Assembly: GCA_938084885.1 (NCBI GenBank) | Contig: CALKGG010000126.1 | Coordinates: 1 to 33,774 of the forward strand | Length of the DNA stretch: 33,774 nucleotides | Direction of reading: 5' to 3' | From: an uncultured Acidimicrobiales bacterium | Lineage (GTDB): Bacteria; Actinomycetota; Acidimicrobiia; Acidimicrobiales; SHLQ01 | In this document: in pieces, positions 15,597 through 23,798 of the stretch | Layout: each line of letters opens with the position of its first letter | Numbering within the stretch: position 1 is the first letter of the stretch | Translations under genes and position numbers: made by a program | The notes under the pieces: model-generated | What the model was told of the DNA's origin: nothing | What the model saw: only the letters and a program-made list of their open reading frames with translations | Database searches by the model: none

Positions 15597-16457
15597 TCAT
15601 TTGGTCAGATCGCGAATGGTCTCTCTAAGTGGGGTAATGAAGTGTGGGAGCGGGTCGAGACCGAGCTGACCAAAGCGCGTGTTGTCGAGGACCGAGTTGG
15701 CTGGGCGTGGTGCGGGGCGAGGCGGTTGCAGCTCTGTTGAGCTGCACGGGACGACCTGGCTCGGGTCACGACCCATTTCGGTCAGCACGTGACGGCAGAA
15801 CTCGTACCAGGAAACAACGCCTTCGTTGGTGATGTGCATGATGCCGTGATCGTCGCGTTGGGCAAGGGTGAGGAGCGTCTTCGCGAGATCGGCGGTAAAG
15901 GTGGGCTTGCCGATTTGGTCATCGACGAAGGTCAGCTGTGGGTAGGCATCGGCGGCACGCATGATGGTCTTGACCATGTTCGCTCCGTGCGAACCGCACA
16001 CCCATGACGTTCGAACAATGAGACCCTGGGTCGAAAGCTCAGACACGGCACGTTCGCCAGCGAGCTTCGACCGGCCATAGACCGACGTTGGATTTGGTCG
16101 ATCGGTCTCGATGTATGGCTCGGTCTTTGTTCCGTCGAACACATAGTCGGTGCTGAGATAGATGACCCGTGCTCGAACAGCGTTTGCTGCATCGACGACG
16201 TTCTTGGTTCCCGCACCATTGACCTCCATTGCGTGGAGCTCGTTAGTTTCGCAATCGTCGACCGCCGTGTAGGCCGCCGCATGGATGATGACATTGGGCC
16301 GTATCGACGAGAAGGCATCGAGCACGCTCTCGGCGTTCGTGATGTCGAGTTCAGAACGTGTGTAGGGGTGAAGGTCGATGCCGTCATAGCGGTCTGCACC
16401 AGCAACGATGTCGTGGCCGAGCTGACCTCCAGCACCGGTCAACGCAACCGACACCAT
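15597..16457 (-). CDS. rmlD: dTDP-4-dehydrorhamnose reductase
   Basis: A 286-residue extended SDR enzyme that reduces dTDP-4-keto-L-rhamnose to dTDP-L-rhamnose with NAD(P)H. VALTGAGGQLGHD gives the nucleotide-binding loop, followed by NVIIHAAAYTAVDDCE, YLSTDYVFDG and YGRSKLAGE with the catalytic Tyr-x3-Lys, all in family order. I took ATG 16457 because it starts directly before the Rossmann motif and overlaps the rmlB stop by one base (TGATG). The longer frame to 16565 is antisense-free but lies inside rmlB and has no family sequence. It is the last gene of the rmlA-C-B-D operon. Confidence 0.95.
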   Translation of the reverse strand: MVSVALTGAGGQLGHDIVAGADRYDGIDLHPYTRSELDITNAESVLDAFSSIRPNVIIHAAAYTAVDDCETNELHAMEVNGAGTKNVVDAANAVRARVIYLSTDYVFDGTKTEPYIETDRPNPTSVYGRSKLAGERAVSELSTQGLIVRTSWVCGSHGANMVKTIMRAADAYPQLTFVDDQIGKPTFTADLAKTLLTLAQRDDHGIMHITNEGVVSWYEFCRHVLTEMGRDPSQVVPCSSTELQPPRPAPRPANSVLDNTRFGQLGLDPLPHFITPLRETIRDLTK

Positions 16458-17425
16458 CACCGGTTCTTCACTGCGGCCTTGAGGGGTTCCCACCAGGTTC
16501 GGTTGTTGTTGTACCAGGCAACGGTTTCGTCGAGCGCGTCTTCGAAGGTGTGTTCCGGTGCCCAACCGAGAGCACGAATTTTGGTCGTGTCGATGCTGTA
16601 GCGGCGATCGTGGCCAAGCCTGTCCTCGACGTACTCGATCGCGGATTCATCCTTTCCGCATCGATCCAAGATGGCGTGGGTGAGCGCGTGATTGGTGAGT
16701 TCGTTGCCGGCACCAATGTTGTAAATCTCGCCCTCGGCCCCGTGTTCGAGCACGAGCTGGACCCCGGCACAGTTGTCGAGCACGTAGGTCCAGTCGCGAA
16801 TGTTGAGGCCATCGCCGTAGAGCGGCACGGTGAGCCCATCGGCCAAGTTCGTAACGAACAGTGGGATCACTTTCTCGGGGAATTGGTAGGGGCCGAACTG
16901 GTTCGCTGAACGGGTAATGACAACGGGAAGCCCGTACGTTTCGCGATACGCGAGCGCCACCAAGTCCGAGCTGGCCTTCGATGCCGAATACGGCGATCGG
17001 GGTTCGAGGCCGTCGCTCTCGACGAAACTGCCTTCGTCGATCGACCCGTAGACCTCGTCGGTCGAAATATGAACAACGCGCTCGACGCTAGCGAGGCGGG
17101 CTACATCGCACACGATGTTGGTGCCCAAGACGTTGGTGTTGATAAACGCATCGGGGCCCATGATCGACCGATCCACATGGGACTCGGCGGCGAAATGTAC
17201 GACATGGCTATGGCCGGGCAACGCCGCGGTCACTGCATCACGGTTTGTGATGTCACCGTGAACAAAGTTGAACCGCGGCGAATCATCAAGGTCGGCGAGG
17301 TTCTGTCGAACACCGGCATACGTCAACGCGTCGAACACGGTGATTTCCGCGTCGGTGTTGTTCATCAGCCAACGCACATAGTTCGACCCAATAAACCCGG
17401 CAGCGCCGGTCACAAAGATCTTCAT
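16457..17425 (-). CDS. rmlB: dTDP-glucose 4,6-dehydratase
   Basis: A 322-residue NAD+-dependent dehydratase of normal length. GAAGFIGSNYVRWL is the cofactor loop, HFAAESHVDRSI the typical RmlB block, ISTDEVYGSI the TDE catalytic motif (Thr-Asp-Glu) and YSASKASSD the Tyr-x3-Lys pair. FGPYQFPEKVIPLF and YGDGLNIRDW also match the family closely. It converts dTDP-glucose to dTDP-4-keto-6-deoxyglucose. The gene lies 42 bases after rmlC and overlaps rmlD. GAGGAACGG lies 7 bases before its ATG and may serve as a ribosome-binding site. Confidence 0.97.
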   Translation of the reverse strand: MKIFVTGAAGFIGSNYVRWLMNNTDAEITVFDALTYAGVRQNLADLDDSPRFNFVHGDITNRDAVTAALPGHSHVVHFAAESHVDRSIMGPDAFINTNVLGTNIVCDVARLASVERVVHISTDEVYGSIDEGSFVESDGLEPRSPYSASKASSDLVALAYRETYGLPVVITRSANQFGPYQFPEKVIPLFVTNLADGLTVPLYGDGLNIRDWTYVLDNCAGVQLVLEHGAEGEIYNIGAGNELTNHALTHAILDRCGKDESAIEYVEDRLGHDRRYSIDTTKIRALGWAPEHTFEDALDETVAWYNNNRTWWEPLKAAVKNR

Positions 17426-17467
17426 CTCAACTTCCGTTCCTCAAAAACTCGCTGTTCCTCTATGGGT

Positions 17468-18034
17468 TCAGGTTCGAAGCGACACATACGGTCGACGGCC
17501 CTCGTCAATGTCAGCACGTGTTGGATTCGCCGAGTCGCGGGCCGACAAAATCGGATCCTTCAAGCCCCAATCAGCGCCCAACTCTGGGTCGTTCCACAAC
17601 ACCCCTAACTCATCGGCAGGGTTGTAGTAGCCATCGACCAAATACGTCAACGTGCAGTCGGTGATCGATGCGAACCCATGGGCGACACCAGGCGGGATAA
17701 ACAATCCAAGATGGTTGTTTTCGGCCCCGTCAACCTCACCCATATCGAGCATCTGCGTTGCACCGTCGGTGCGCGATCCCACACGCAAATCATGCAACAC
17801 CACCCGCACATGACCAGATGGCACATACCAGTAGTCGGCCTGATGCAAGTGATAGTGCAAGCCAACAACTGCGCCAGCCTGCCGACTTCCCCGGTTGCCC
17901 TGGATCATCTCGCGGCCCAAACCAAACCACTCCCGCCGGTACGTCTCGACGAAGTATCCACGCTCATCGGTGTGAATTGTCGGCTCGACCATCACCACAC
18001 CATCGATTAGTTCAGACTCGGTCAACTCGGCCAT
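17468..18034 (-). CDS. rmlC: dTDP-4-dehydrorhamnose 3,5-epimerase
   Basis: A 188-residue cupin-fold epimerase. TDERGYFVETYR, GLHYHLHQADYWYVPSGHVRVVL and IPPGVAHGFASI match the RmlC core; His60 in GLHYH is in the place of the general base. YYNPADELGVLWNDPELG is the usual C-terminal block with the substrate-contacting Tyr. It epimerises C3 and C5 of dTDP-4-keto-6-deoxyglucose. The gene starts two bases after the rmlA stop, so it is translated with rmlA. Confidence 0.94.
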   Translation of the reverse strand: MAELTESELIDGVVMVEPTIHTDERGYFVETYRREWFGLGREMIQGNRGSRQAGAVVGLHYHLHQADYWYVPSGHVRVVLHDLRVGSRTDGATQMLDMGEVDGAENNHLGLFIPPGVAHGFASITDCTLTYLVDGYYNPADELGVLWNDPELGADWGLKDPILSARDSANPTRADIDEGRRPYVSLRT

Positions 18035-18036
18035 CC

Positions 18037-19137
18037 TCAGCCCTCCAACTCGATTTGGGAATGATCGCCGAGCATCAACTTGATCCCGGCCGGAACCCGC
18101 GACGACGAATCAACAACCACATGTGAACCAATCAACGAATCCACCAACCGAGGAACATTCGAGATCGTCGAATTCGCAAGAATCACCGAATGATCGAGCT
18201 CTGAGTTCGACACCACACAATCATCAGAAATCGAACTGTACGCCCCAACATGGGAGTTCTCGATGACGGTGTTCTCGCCAATGACCGCAGGGCCACGCAC
18301 CGTCGAGTTCACAATCCGGGCACCCGCCCCAACCCGAACGCGACCCTCGACCACCGAGGCCTCGTCGACCTCACCATCGATTTGCCGCTCGATCGTGTCG
18401 AGCACCAAACGATTGCACTCCAACAGCGGATCTTTCTTGCCCGTGTCAAGCCACCACCCCTCCAACACGTCATGAGCAACCTCGTAACCCTCATCGATCA
18501 ACCACTGAATGGCATCGGTGATCTCAAGCTCGCCCCGCGCAGACGGCGAAATTGCGGCGACAGCATCATGAATGGTCTTGTCGAACAGATACACGCCAAC
18601 GAGCGCCAAATCCGACGGCGGGTTCTCGGGCTTTTCGACCAGCTTCACGACCGCCCCAGCAGCATCGACCTCGGCCACACCAAACGACGACGGATCGTCC
18701 ACCTGCGTCAACAAGATCTGAGCCACCAACGCCCCGGTCGAACCAAGCTCGGGCGCCGACCGTCGCGACTCAAACTCCGACACAAAACCGACGAGGTTCT
18801 GCTCCAACATGTTGTCGCCGAGGTACATAACAAAATCGTCGTCACCAAGAAAATCCCGAGCGATCAGCACACAATGGGCCAACCCCAACGGCTCCTCCTG
18901 GCGAATCCACGTGATGGCGGCACCAAAGACCGAACCATCACCCACCGCAGCTCGAATGTCATCACCAGTCTCGGGGCTGATAATGATCCCGATGTTGGTA
19001 ATGCCCGCCTCCACCATTGCCTCGATCCCGTACACCAGAATCGGCTTGTTCGCGATCGGCACCAACTGCTTTGCCGACGTATGAGTAATCGGGCGCAAAC
19101 GAGTACCAGCACCACCGGAAAGAATCAGACCCTTCAC
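18037..19137 (-). CDS. rmlA: Glucose-1-phosphate thymidylyltransferase, long form with beta-helix tail
   Basis: A 366-residue nucleotidyltransferase. The N-terminal domain begins MKGLILSGGAGTRLRP with the SAKQLVPIANKPIL signature, followed by YLGDNML. After about residue 245 come hexapeptide-type repeats (VVEGRVRVGAGARIVNSTV and following), a left-handed beta-helix. This is the longer StrD-like architecture, against roughly 290 residues for the enterobacterial RmlA. It makes dTDP-glucose from glucose-1-phosphate and dTTP. The start is GTG 19137, placed six bases after TAGTCT, so the rml operon probably has its own leaderless promoter in the 17-base gap behind the MoeB gene. Long-form enzymes can accept other substrates, but the adjacent rmlCBD make dTDP-rhamnose synthesis the likely role. 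Confidence 0.92.
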   Translation of the reverse strand: MKGLILSGGAGTRLRPITHTSAKQLVPIANKPILVYGIEAMVEAGITNIGIIISPETGDDIRAAVGDGSVFGAAITWIRQEEPLGLAHCVLIARDFLGDDDFVMYLGDNMLEQNLVGFVSEFESRRSAPELGSTGALVAQILLTQVDDPSSFGVAEVDAAGAVVKLVEKPENPPSDLALVGVYLFDKTIHDAVAAISPSARGELEITDAIQWLIDEGYEVAHDVLEGWWLDTGKKDPLLECNRLVLDTIERQIDGEVDEASVVEGRVRVGAGARIVNSTVRGPAVIGENTVIENSHVGAYSSISDDCVVSNSELDHSVILANSTISNVPRLVDSLIGSHVVVDSSSRVPAGIKLMLGDHSQIELEG

Positions 19138-19143
19138 AGGCGC

Positions 19144-19149
19144 AGACTA
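19144..19149 (-). promoter_or_regulatory. Putative -10 element of rmlA (leaderless)
   Basis: TAGTCT followed by six bases and GTG 19137, the exact spacing expected if transcription starts at the G of the start codon. It lies in the short gap after the rhodanese-MoeB gene, giving the rml operon its own promoter. Confidence 0.55.
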
Positions 19150-19154
19150 GTCCG

Positions 19155-20330
19155 TTAGGACGCGGAGGTAGCGCTCATTACTGGCGCACATAACCCCTCG
19201 AGATCGGCGATCTCCACCTCATCTCGGCGATCCCATGTCACTGGGTTGGCGTCGTCTCGAAGAAGCCCATATTCGGAGAACTCCATGTCGAGCGCATCGA
19301 AGACCAACAACCGGCCAATGAGGCTCTCGCCCAACCCCAGGATCAACTTGATTGCCTCCACGGCTTGGATCGAACCAACAATTCCGGGGAGGACGCCGAG
19401 CACACCGGCGGTCGCACAGTTCGGCGCGTCGTCTGGCGAGGGCGGAACGGGAAGCATGTCCCGGTAGGTCGGCCCCCGTACCGGGTCAAAGACCGTCACC
19501 TGGCCCTCAAAACGAAAGATCGATCCGTGCACGATCGGGATCCCGGTCTTTACCGATGCGTCGTTGAGCACATAACGGGCAGGAAAATTGTCGGCTCCAT
19601 CGATGATGACGTCGTAGCCCGAAATGAGCTCCATGACATTGGAGGCGTCGAGCCGCACCGGGTGGGTGTTGACAATGACATCGGGGTTGAGGCCGGCAAT
19701 AGTTTCGGCGGCGCTATCGACCTTAAGCGTGCCGACCCGGTCGAGCGAATGGATGACTTGGCGCTGCAGATTGGTGGCGTCAACGACATCCATATCAACA
19801 ATGCCAAGGGTGCCAACACCTGCCGCTGCCAAATACAGGGCGGCGGGCGAGCCGAGGCCGCCGGCACCGAGAAGCAACACCTTTGCGTTGAGAAGAGCAC
19901 GTTGTCCGTCCTCGCCCACCTCGGGGAGGTTGAGATGACGTCCATACCGCGACCGCTGCTCGATCGTGAGGCCATCGTCGTCGCCCCACGACAAACCCGC
20001 GTCTTTCCACGCAGTAAAGCCGCCAGCGAGGCTGGACACATGCTCGTAGCCCATGTCTTGCAACGTCTTGGCCGCGAGCGCCGAACGGGTACCGCCCGCA
20101 CACATAAGAATGATCTCTTGGGAGCGGTCGCTAATCGCAGCCTCGATCTGGAGTTCGAGCATCCCCCGTGGGATTTTGACCGATGAGGCCACCACGCCCG
20201 ACACCGTCTCATCGGGTTCGCGAACGTCCACGAGAATGGCACCCTGCTGGCACCGCACACCTGCGGTTGGACCATCGATCTCGGTAATCTCGGCTTTTGC
20301 GGCGGCGAGAACATCTTTGAACACGACCAT
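19155..20330 (-). CDS. Rhodanese-MoeB/ThiF fusion (adenylyltransferase-sulfurtransferase)
   Basis: A 391-residue two-domain protein. Residues 1-115 form a rhodanese domain with VDVREPDE and the active-site loop MCAGGTRS (Cys77). Residues about 120-391 form an E1-like ThiF/MoeB domain with RYGRHLNLPEVGEDGQ, LLGAGGLGSPAALYLAAAGVG, DATNLQRQVIH, DGADNFPARY and NCATAGVLGVLPG. It should adenylate the C-terminal Gly-Gly of a MoaD/ThiS/CysO-type carrier and pass sulfur as a thiocarboxylate. The domain order is the reverse of mycobacterial MoeZ, which has its rhodanese at the C-terminus. The CxxC zinc pair of E. coli MoeB reads TYRD here, as in MoeZ-type proteins. Carrier protein and pathway are not identifiable from neighbours. 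TAACCT lies eight bases before the ATG. Confidence 0.88.
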   Translation of the reverse strand: MVVFKDVLAAAKAEITEIDGPTAGVRCQQGAILVDVREPDETVSGVVASSVKIPRGMLELQIEAAISDRSQEIILMCAGGTRSALAAKTLQDMGYEHVSSLAGGFTAWKDAGLSWGDDDGLTIEQRSRYGRHLNLPEVGEDGQRALLNAKVLLLGAGGLGSPAALYLAAAGVGTLGIVDMDVVDATNLQRQVIHSLDRVGTLKVDSAAETIAGLNPDVIVNTHPVRLDASNVMELISGYDVIIDGADNFPARYVLNDASVKTGIPIVHGSIFRFEGQVTVFDPVRGPTYRDMLPVPPSPDDAPNCATAGVLGVLPGIVGSIQAVEAIKLILGLGESLIGRLLVFDALDMEFSEYGLLRDDANPVTWDRRDEVEIADLEGLCAPVMSATSAS

Positions 20331-20338
20331 ACGTGTGC

Positions 20339-20344
20339 AGGTTA
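20339..20344 (-). promoter_or_regulatory. Putative -10 element of the rhodanese-MoeB gene
   Basis: TAACCT followed by eight bases and ATG 20330. It lies in the 59-base gap after the sirtuin gene and fits the leaderless pattern of the window. Confidence 0.45.
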
Positions 20345-20389
20345 CTGCCGATGGAGCAGCGCACTACGAGCCGTCGTCGCCGCCGAGAA

Positions 20390-21178
20390 CTACGTCGAGT
20401 CGCGTGCGACGACAATCCGTGCCAACACCTCGCTGATCGAGCCACGAATCACCGCATTCGCGACGGGATCAAACGGTGTTGGTTCCGCGTTAACAATCAC
20501 CAAGGCGGCCCCATTTCTGACCGCTCGCGGCACGATGCTCGCCACGGGGTTAACCGTGAGGGTCGAGCCGATCGCCATCAATAGATCGGCCTCGTCTGCT
20601 GCCATCTGTGCCCGTTGCAGATCGGCTGATACGAGCGGTTGCCCAAAGGAGATCGTGGCCGACTTGATGATCCCTGAGCATTGCGGGCAGTGGGGATCTT
20701 CCTCGCCAGCACGAACCCGATCGAGAATGACCTCCATGGTGGTGAGGTAGTCACATGACAAGCATCCGGCCTTGCGCGTCGTGCCATGAATTTCGACGAC
20801 CGTACTCGGATCGATACCGGACTCCTGGTGGAGTTCGTCGACGTTTTGGGTGACGAGCGTATGGAGTACCCCGCGTTCCTGCAAAGCAAGGAGCGCGCGA
20901 TGGCCGTCGTTGGGAGCAACGTTGGCCCAGAGCTTGCCCTCAGCACGCAGTGCCCAATTCGCGATTCGGACCGACGGCTCGTTCACGTAGTTCGAAATCG
21001 TCGAGGCCTTCTCCGCCTCCGGGTTCTTCGTCCAGATCCCGTTTGGTCCTCGAAAGTCTGGAAGGCCACTGTCGGTAGAGATACCAGCGCCGGTCAGCAC
21101 GACGATCTTCGATGCACCCTCAACGAGCGCCCTGGCGTTGTCGATCTGCGACTCGTTCTCAGAGGTTGAGGCGTTCAT
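20390..21178 (-). CDS. Sir2-family NAD-dependent protein deacylase
   Basis: A 262-residue sirtuin. VVLTGAGISTDSGLPDFRG is the NAD-binding GAGIS loop, TLVTQNVDELHQ and VEIHGTTRK contain the TQNVD motif and catalytic His, and CLSC with CPQC are the two zinc-binding pairs. IGSTLTVNPVASIVP and VIVNAEPTPFD complete the Rossmann fold. It removes acetyl or longer acyl groups from protein lysines, forming O-acyl-ADP-ribose and nicotinamide. No Tyr/Arg pair typical of CobB-type desuccinylases is obvious. The ATG overlaps the stop of the upstream glycosyltransferase by four bases, so it is expressed with a cell-surface gene pair for no reason I can see. Confidence 0.93.
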   Translation of the reverse strand: MNASTSENESQIDNARALVEGASKIVVLTGAGISTDSGLPDFRGPNGIWTKNPEAEKASTISNYVNEPSVRIANWALRAEGKLWANVAPNDGHRALLALQERGVLHTLVTQNVDELHQESGIDPSTVVEIHGTTRKAGCLSCDYLTTMEVILDRVRAGEEDPHCPQCSGIIKSATISFGQPLVSADLQRAQMAADEADLLMAIGSTLTVNPVASIVPRAVRNGAALVIVNAEPTPFDPVANAVIRGSISEVLARIVVARDST

Positions 21179-22410
21179 GTTGGCGGCTGTTCGTTCTTGC
21201 GGACATCAATGGCGTGCCCGACGCCCTGGACGGCCTCCTTGAGCGACTTGGCGCGCCACTTGGCGAGCCGCAGACGTTCGCTACGTTGATCGCGATGGCG
21301 AATCGCCGACGCGGCAAGCGACAGCGGCGTAAGTGCCGCCAACGCAAACCCGGAAGCAACATCGCCAGTGCTTCCATGACGAACAAGCGTGAGAAGACGG
21401 TTCCGATGCTGAAGCACTTCGACGAGCTCAGTGCCCTGAACCGAACGATCCGAGTGGCGATGCTCCACCACGGCTTCGGGAACATGCACCGTCGTCCAGC
21501 CAGCGGCCTGGCCTCGAAGCCCAAGGTCGACGTCTTCGTAATAGAGGAAGTATTCGGGGTCAAAGCCGCCGATCGTCGACAAATAGTTGGGATGGAAAAC
21601 GACCGCTGCACCGCACCACAAGGGGGCTTGCGGCCCCAGCTTTTCGTCGATGCGCTTGGTATACCCCCGACTGACACCCGTTCCCCGAGGGCCGATACTG
21701 ACCCCAGCGTTCTGCACGACCTGTACGGTCTGGAACTGGGCAATCGAGATCGAGATCTCGCCCGGTCCGTCGACCTTTTGCCCAGCGACTGTTCCGAACC
21801 CGCTCGCAATTCCAACAACGATGCGACCAAGCCCATCGACGGGAACCCGAAGCCGGGACCCCATTGGGCACAGCCATAGCGGCCCATTGGCTCCTGGGAG
21901 GCGTTCTGCCCCGTTCGTTCCGTGGCACTGCGAGCTAAGTTCGTCGACGCCGCTGATGACCGAGTCGATCGCAATGCCAGTGCCGACGATGTCGAGTTCG
22001 ATAAAGGAGCGATCAAAGACGATCAGCGGCGCCGCAGCACCAATCCGGGCGTCAGCGTCGAGGCGAGCTGCGAGGAGCCGAAAGGTATCGGGACGGACAA
22101 CGGCATCGGGGTTGAGCAGCGCAATGACCCCAGCGGACCGAACATCGACCTCGAGCTCGCCACCGACGAGGTCGGCAAAACCGTGATTGTTCGCGCCGAA
22201 ACCTTCGTTCGTGTCCCGATAGATCACATGGACGCCGCGAACTCCCTCGAGTACGTCGGCGCTGCCATCGGTCGACGCATTGTCGATGACCACCACATCG
22301 ATCTCGCCAGGCCACTGCGACCCAAGAGCCGAACGTACTGCCCGTTCGAGTAATTCTCCACCGTTGTAGTTGACCAAGATCACCCGCAGTCGGGCATCGG
22401 CACGAATCAT
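21175..22410 (-). CDS. Glycosyltransferase family 2 (rhamnosyltransferase-like) with an insertion
   Basis: A 411-residue GT-A glycosyltransferase. RVILVNYNGGELL opens the domain, VVVIDNASTDGSADVL binds the nucleotide, and LLNPDAVVRPD is the DxD-type metal site. GGFDPEYFLYYEDVDLGLRG is the acceptor/catalytic block typical of WbbL-like rhamnosyltransferases. Between these, about 125 extra residues (roughly 125-250, including GTGIAIDSVISG and SGFGTVAGQ) make the protein longer than simple members, which run near 300. The C-terminus has a hydrophobic stretch (ALAALTPLSLAASAI) and a basic tail that may lie on the membrane. The gene is coupled by four-base overlaps to the GT4 upstream and to the sirtuin downstream. 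The rml genes nearby make dTDP-rhamnose a plausible donor. Confidence 0.88.
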   Translation of the reverse strand: MIRADARLRVILVNYNGGELLERAVRSALGSQWPGEIDVVVIDNASTDGSADVLEGVRGVHVIYRDTNEGFGANNHGFADLVGGELEVDVRSAGVIALLNPDAVVRPDTFRLLAARLDADARIGAAAPLIVFDRSFIELDIVGTGIAIDSVISGVDELSSQCHGTNGAERLPGANGPLWLCPMGSRLRVPVDGLGRIVVGIASGFGTVAGQKVDGPGEISISIAQFQTVQVVQNAGVSIGPRGTGVSRGYTKRIDEKLGPQAPLWCGAAVVFHPNYLSTIGGFDPEYFLYYEDVDLGLRGQAAGWTTVHVPEAVVEHRHSDRSVQGTELVEVLQHRNRLLTLVRHGSTGDVASGFALAALTPLSLAASAIRHRDQRSERLRLAKWRAKSLKEAVQGVGHAIDVRKNEQPPT

Positions 22411-23741
22411 TTGCCGAGCTTACGTCGCCCGGCCTGCCAACCGACCTTCGCCACCTTGCTGACCCCACCATCGTCCAGATGAAGCTTCAGCCGCCCACCG
22501 AGTCGATCGACCGTTGTCCCGTCGGATCGGCCGGTGTGTGCACCAGCGCGGCGATCGACCGCAACCTGAGGTTCATCGAGCCAACGCATCAACGGCGTGA
22601 GCGTGTCTTCCCACGACAGGCGCGCGCCGAGCGCCTTTGCCGCCCGCGACATCTCACCAAGCCGCTGATCGTTGTTGATGATGGACGCCACAGCCGTACC
22701 AATCCCTTCGGCGCTTCGCACACACGTGATTGCCGCACCAGCCTCTTCGAGCTGGACACTCAACGGGTCGCCAGCGGTCGAGACAGTGGGAAGACCCGCC
22801 CCGAGATGATCGAGCAGACGAGTTCGATGCGAGTACCGACTTTCCAAATGGGCGCCGTCGGCAACGACGCCGATGTTCGCATCTTGGAGCCACGTGAGTC
22901 GTTCGCCATAGTCGACCCACTGGTTGACGAACATGACGTGTTTTCCGAAGAGACGCAGCCGACGCGCAAGCGAAATTGCTTCGCCGCGAACTCCCATCGT
23001 CTCGATCGATGTGTTGGGGTGTGGCCCAGCAAGGAAAACCAGTCGGGTATCGGGGTTCTCCTCGAGCATGTAGGGAACGGCCTCGATCACCATCAGCGGA
23101 TCGAGCCAGTCGTGCAAGCCACCAGCCCAAAGCACCACCGGGTCGAAGCGACCAATACTGTCGAAGCTCGAGCGAAGCGGCGAGCCCACGCCCGCGGCTT
23201 CGCGTCCAAGACCAAAGGGCGCGATTGCGATGAGCTTCTCGAACAGAGGGTCGTGGTCATGGTTGATGTGGTTGAGACGTCCCGCTGACCCAAGCCACCC
23301 AAGCCAATGTTCGCGCTGAGCGCCGTTGCTACATAAGAAGAAGTCGCCGCGCTCTGCTTGTTCGAGCAACGTGACGCGGGCCCCTTCGATGAGATCGATT
23401 CGTCGAATTTGGTCGCTCGCCGACCGGTGCAACGCTTCGGTATGGAACGGGTCGAACCAGTCGATAACGAGCGGCATGTCCGACGCTGCAAGCTTTGGGT
23501 ATTCGATGAGCACATTGCCCATCACGATCGCCGCGTCATATCGAGTGTTGATCGCCGCCGGGCCTCGCACGCTGCGCCCGTCGATTGGGCTGATCGACTG
23601 ATCATTGGCTGCTAGCGCAGTCGACACGAGGGTGACCTCATGAGCCGTCGCGAGCACACGCGCAATGTGACATGCCCGGATTGCTGGGCCAGCGAGCCGC
23701 CGAGCAATGGGTTCTGGGGTGACGATCAGCACGCGTGCCAT
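22407..23741 (-). CDS. Glycosyltransferase, GT4-like
   Basis: A 444-residue GT-B type glycosyltransferase beginning MARVLIVTPEPIARRLAGPAIRACHIA, with the PxxRxAGPAIR loop of a GT4 subgroup found in O-antigen and teichoic-type loci. The middle has FFLCSNGAQREHWLGWLG, and the C-terminal domain has VVLWAGGLHDWLDPLMVIEAV, RLVFLAGPHPN and DHLGAGLPTVSTAGD. ATG 23741 is preferred over TTG 23750 because it begins directly with the first beta strand and follows TAAGTT by seven bases. A Pro/Arg-rich tail of about 60 residues extends the family's usual end. It heads the GT4-GT2-sirtuin unit. Its donor is unknown. Confidence 0.85.
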   Translation of the reverse strand: MARVLIVTPEPIARRLAGPAIRACHIARVLATAHEVTLVSTALAANDQSISPIDGRSVRGPAAINTRYDAAIVMGNVLIEYPKLAASDMPLVIDWFDPFHTEALHRSASDQIRRIDLIEGARVTLLEQAERGDFFLCSNGAQREHWLGWLGSAGRLNHINHDHDPLFEKLIAIAPFGLGREAAGVGSPLRSSFDSIGRFDPVVLWAGGLHDWLDPLMVIEAVPYMLEENPDTRLVFLAGPHPNTSIETMGVRGEAISLARRLRLFGKHVMFVNQWVDYGERLTWLQDANIGVVADGAHLESRYSHRTRLLDHLGAGLPTVSTAGDPLSVQLEEAGAAITCVRSAEGIGTAVASIINNDQRLGEMSRAAKALGARLSWEDTLTPLMRWLDEPQVAVDRRAGAHTGRSDGTTVDRLGGRLKLHLDDGGVSKVAKVGWQAGRRKLGK

Positions 23742-23748
23742 TGGCGAC

Positions 23749-23754
23749 AACTTA
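23749..23754 (-). promoter_or_regulatory. Putative -10 element of the GT4-GT2-sirtuin unit
   Basis: TAAGTT followed by seven bases and ATG 23741, in the short gap after pepA. No Shine-Dalgarno sequence precedes the ATG. Confidence 0.45.
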
Positions 23755-23798
23755 GCAGCGCCGTGCTCGCTGTCAGGTGCTCACGGCAAGGACACGAC

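Noticed and set aside
16458..16565. Upstream extension of rmlD
   Set aside because: It lies inside rmlB; the ATG overlapping the rmlB stop starts directly before the nucleotide-binding loop.
19440..19500. Loss of the zinc CxxC in the MoeB domain as a defect
   Set aside because: MoeZ-type proteins also read xYRD at this place, so it is a known subtype and not decay.
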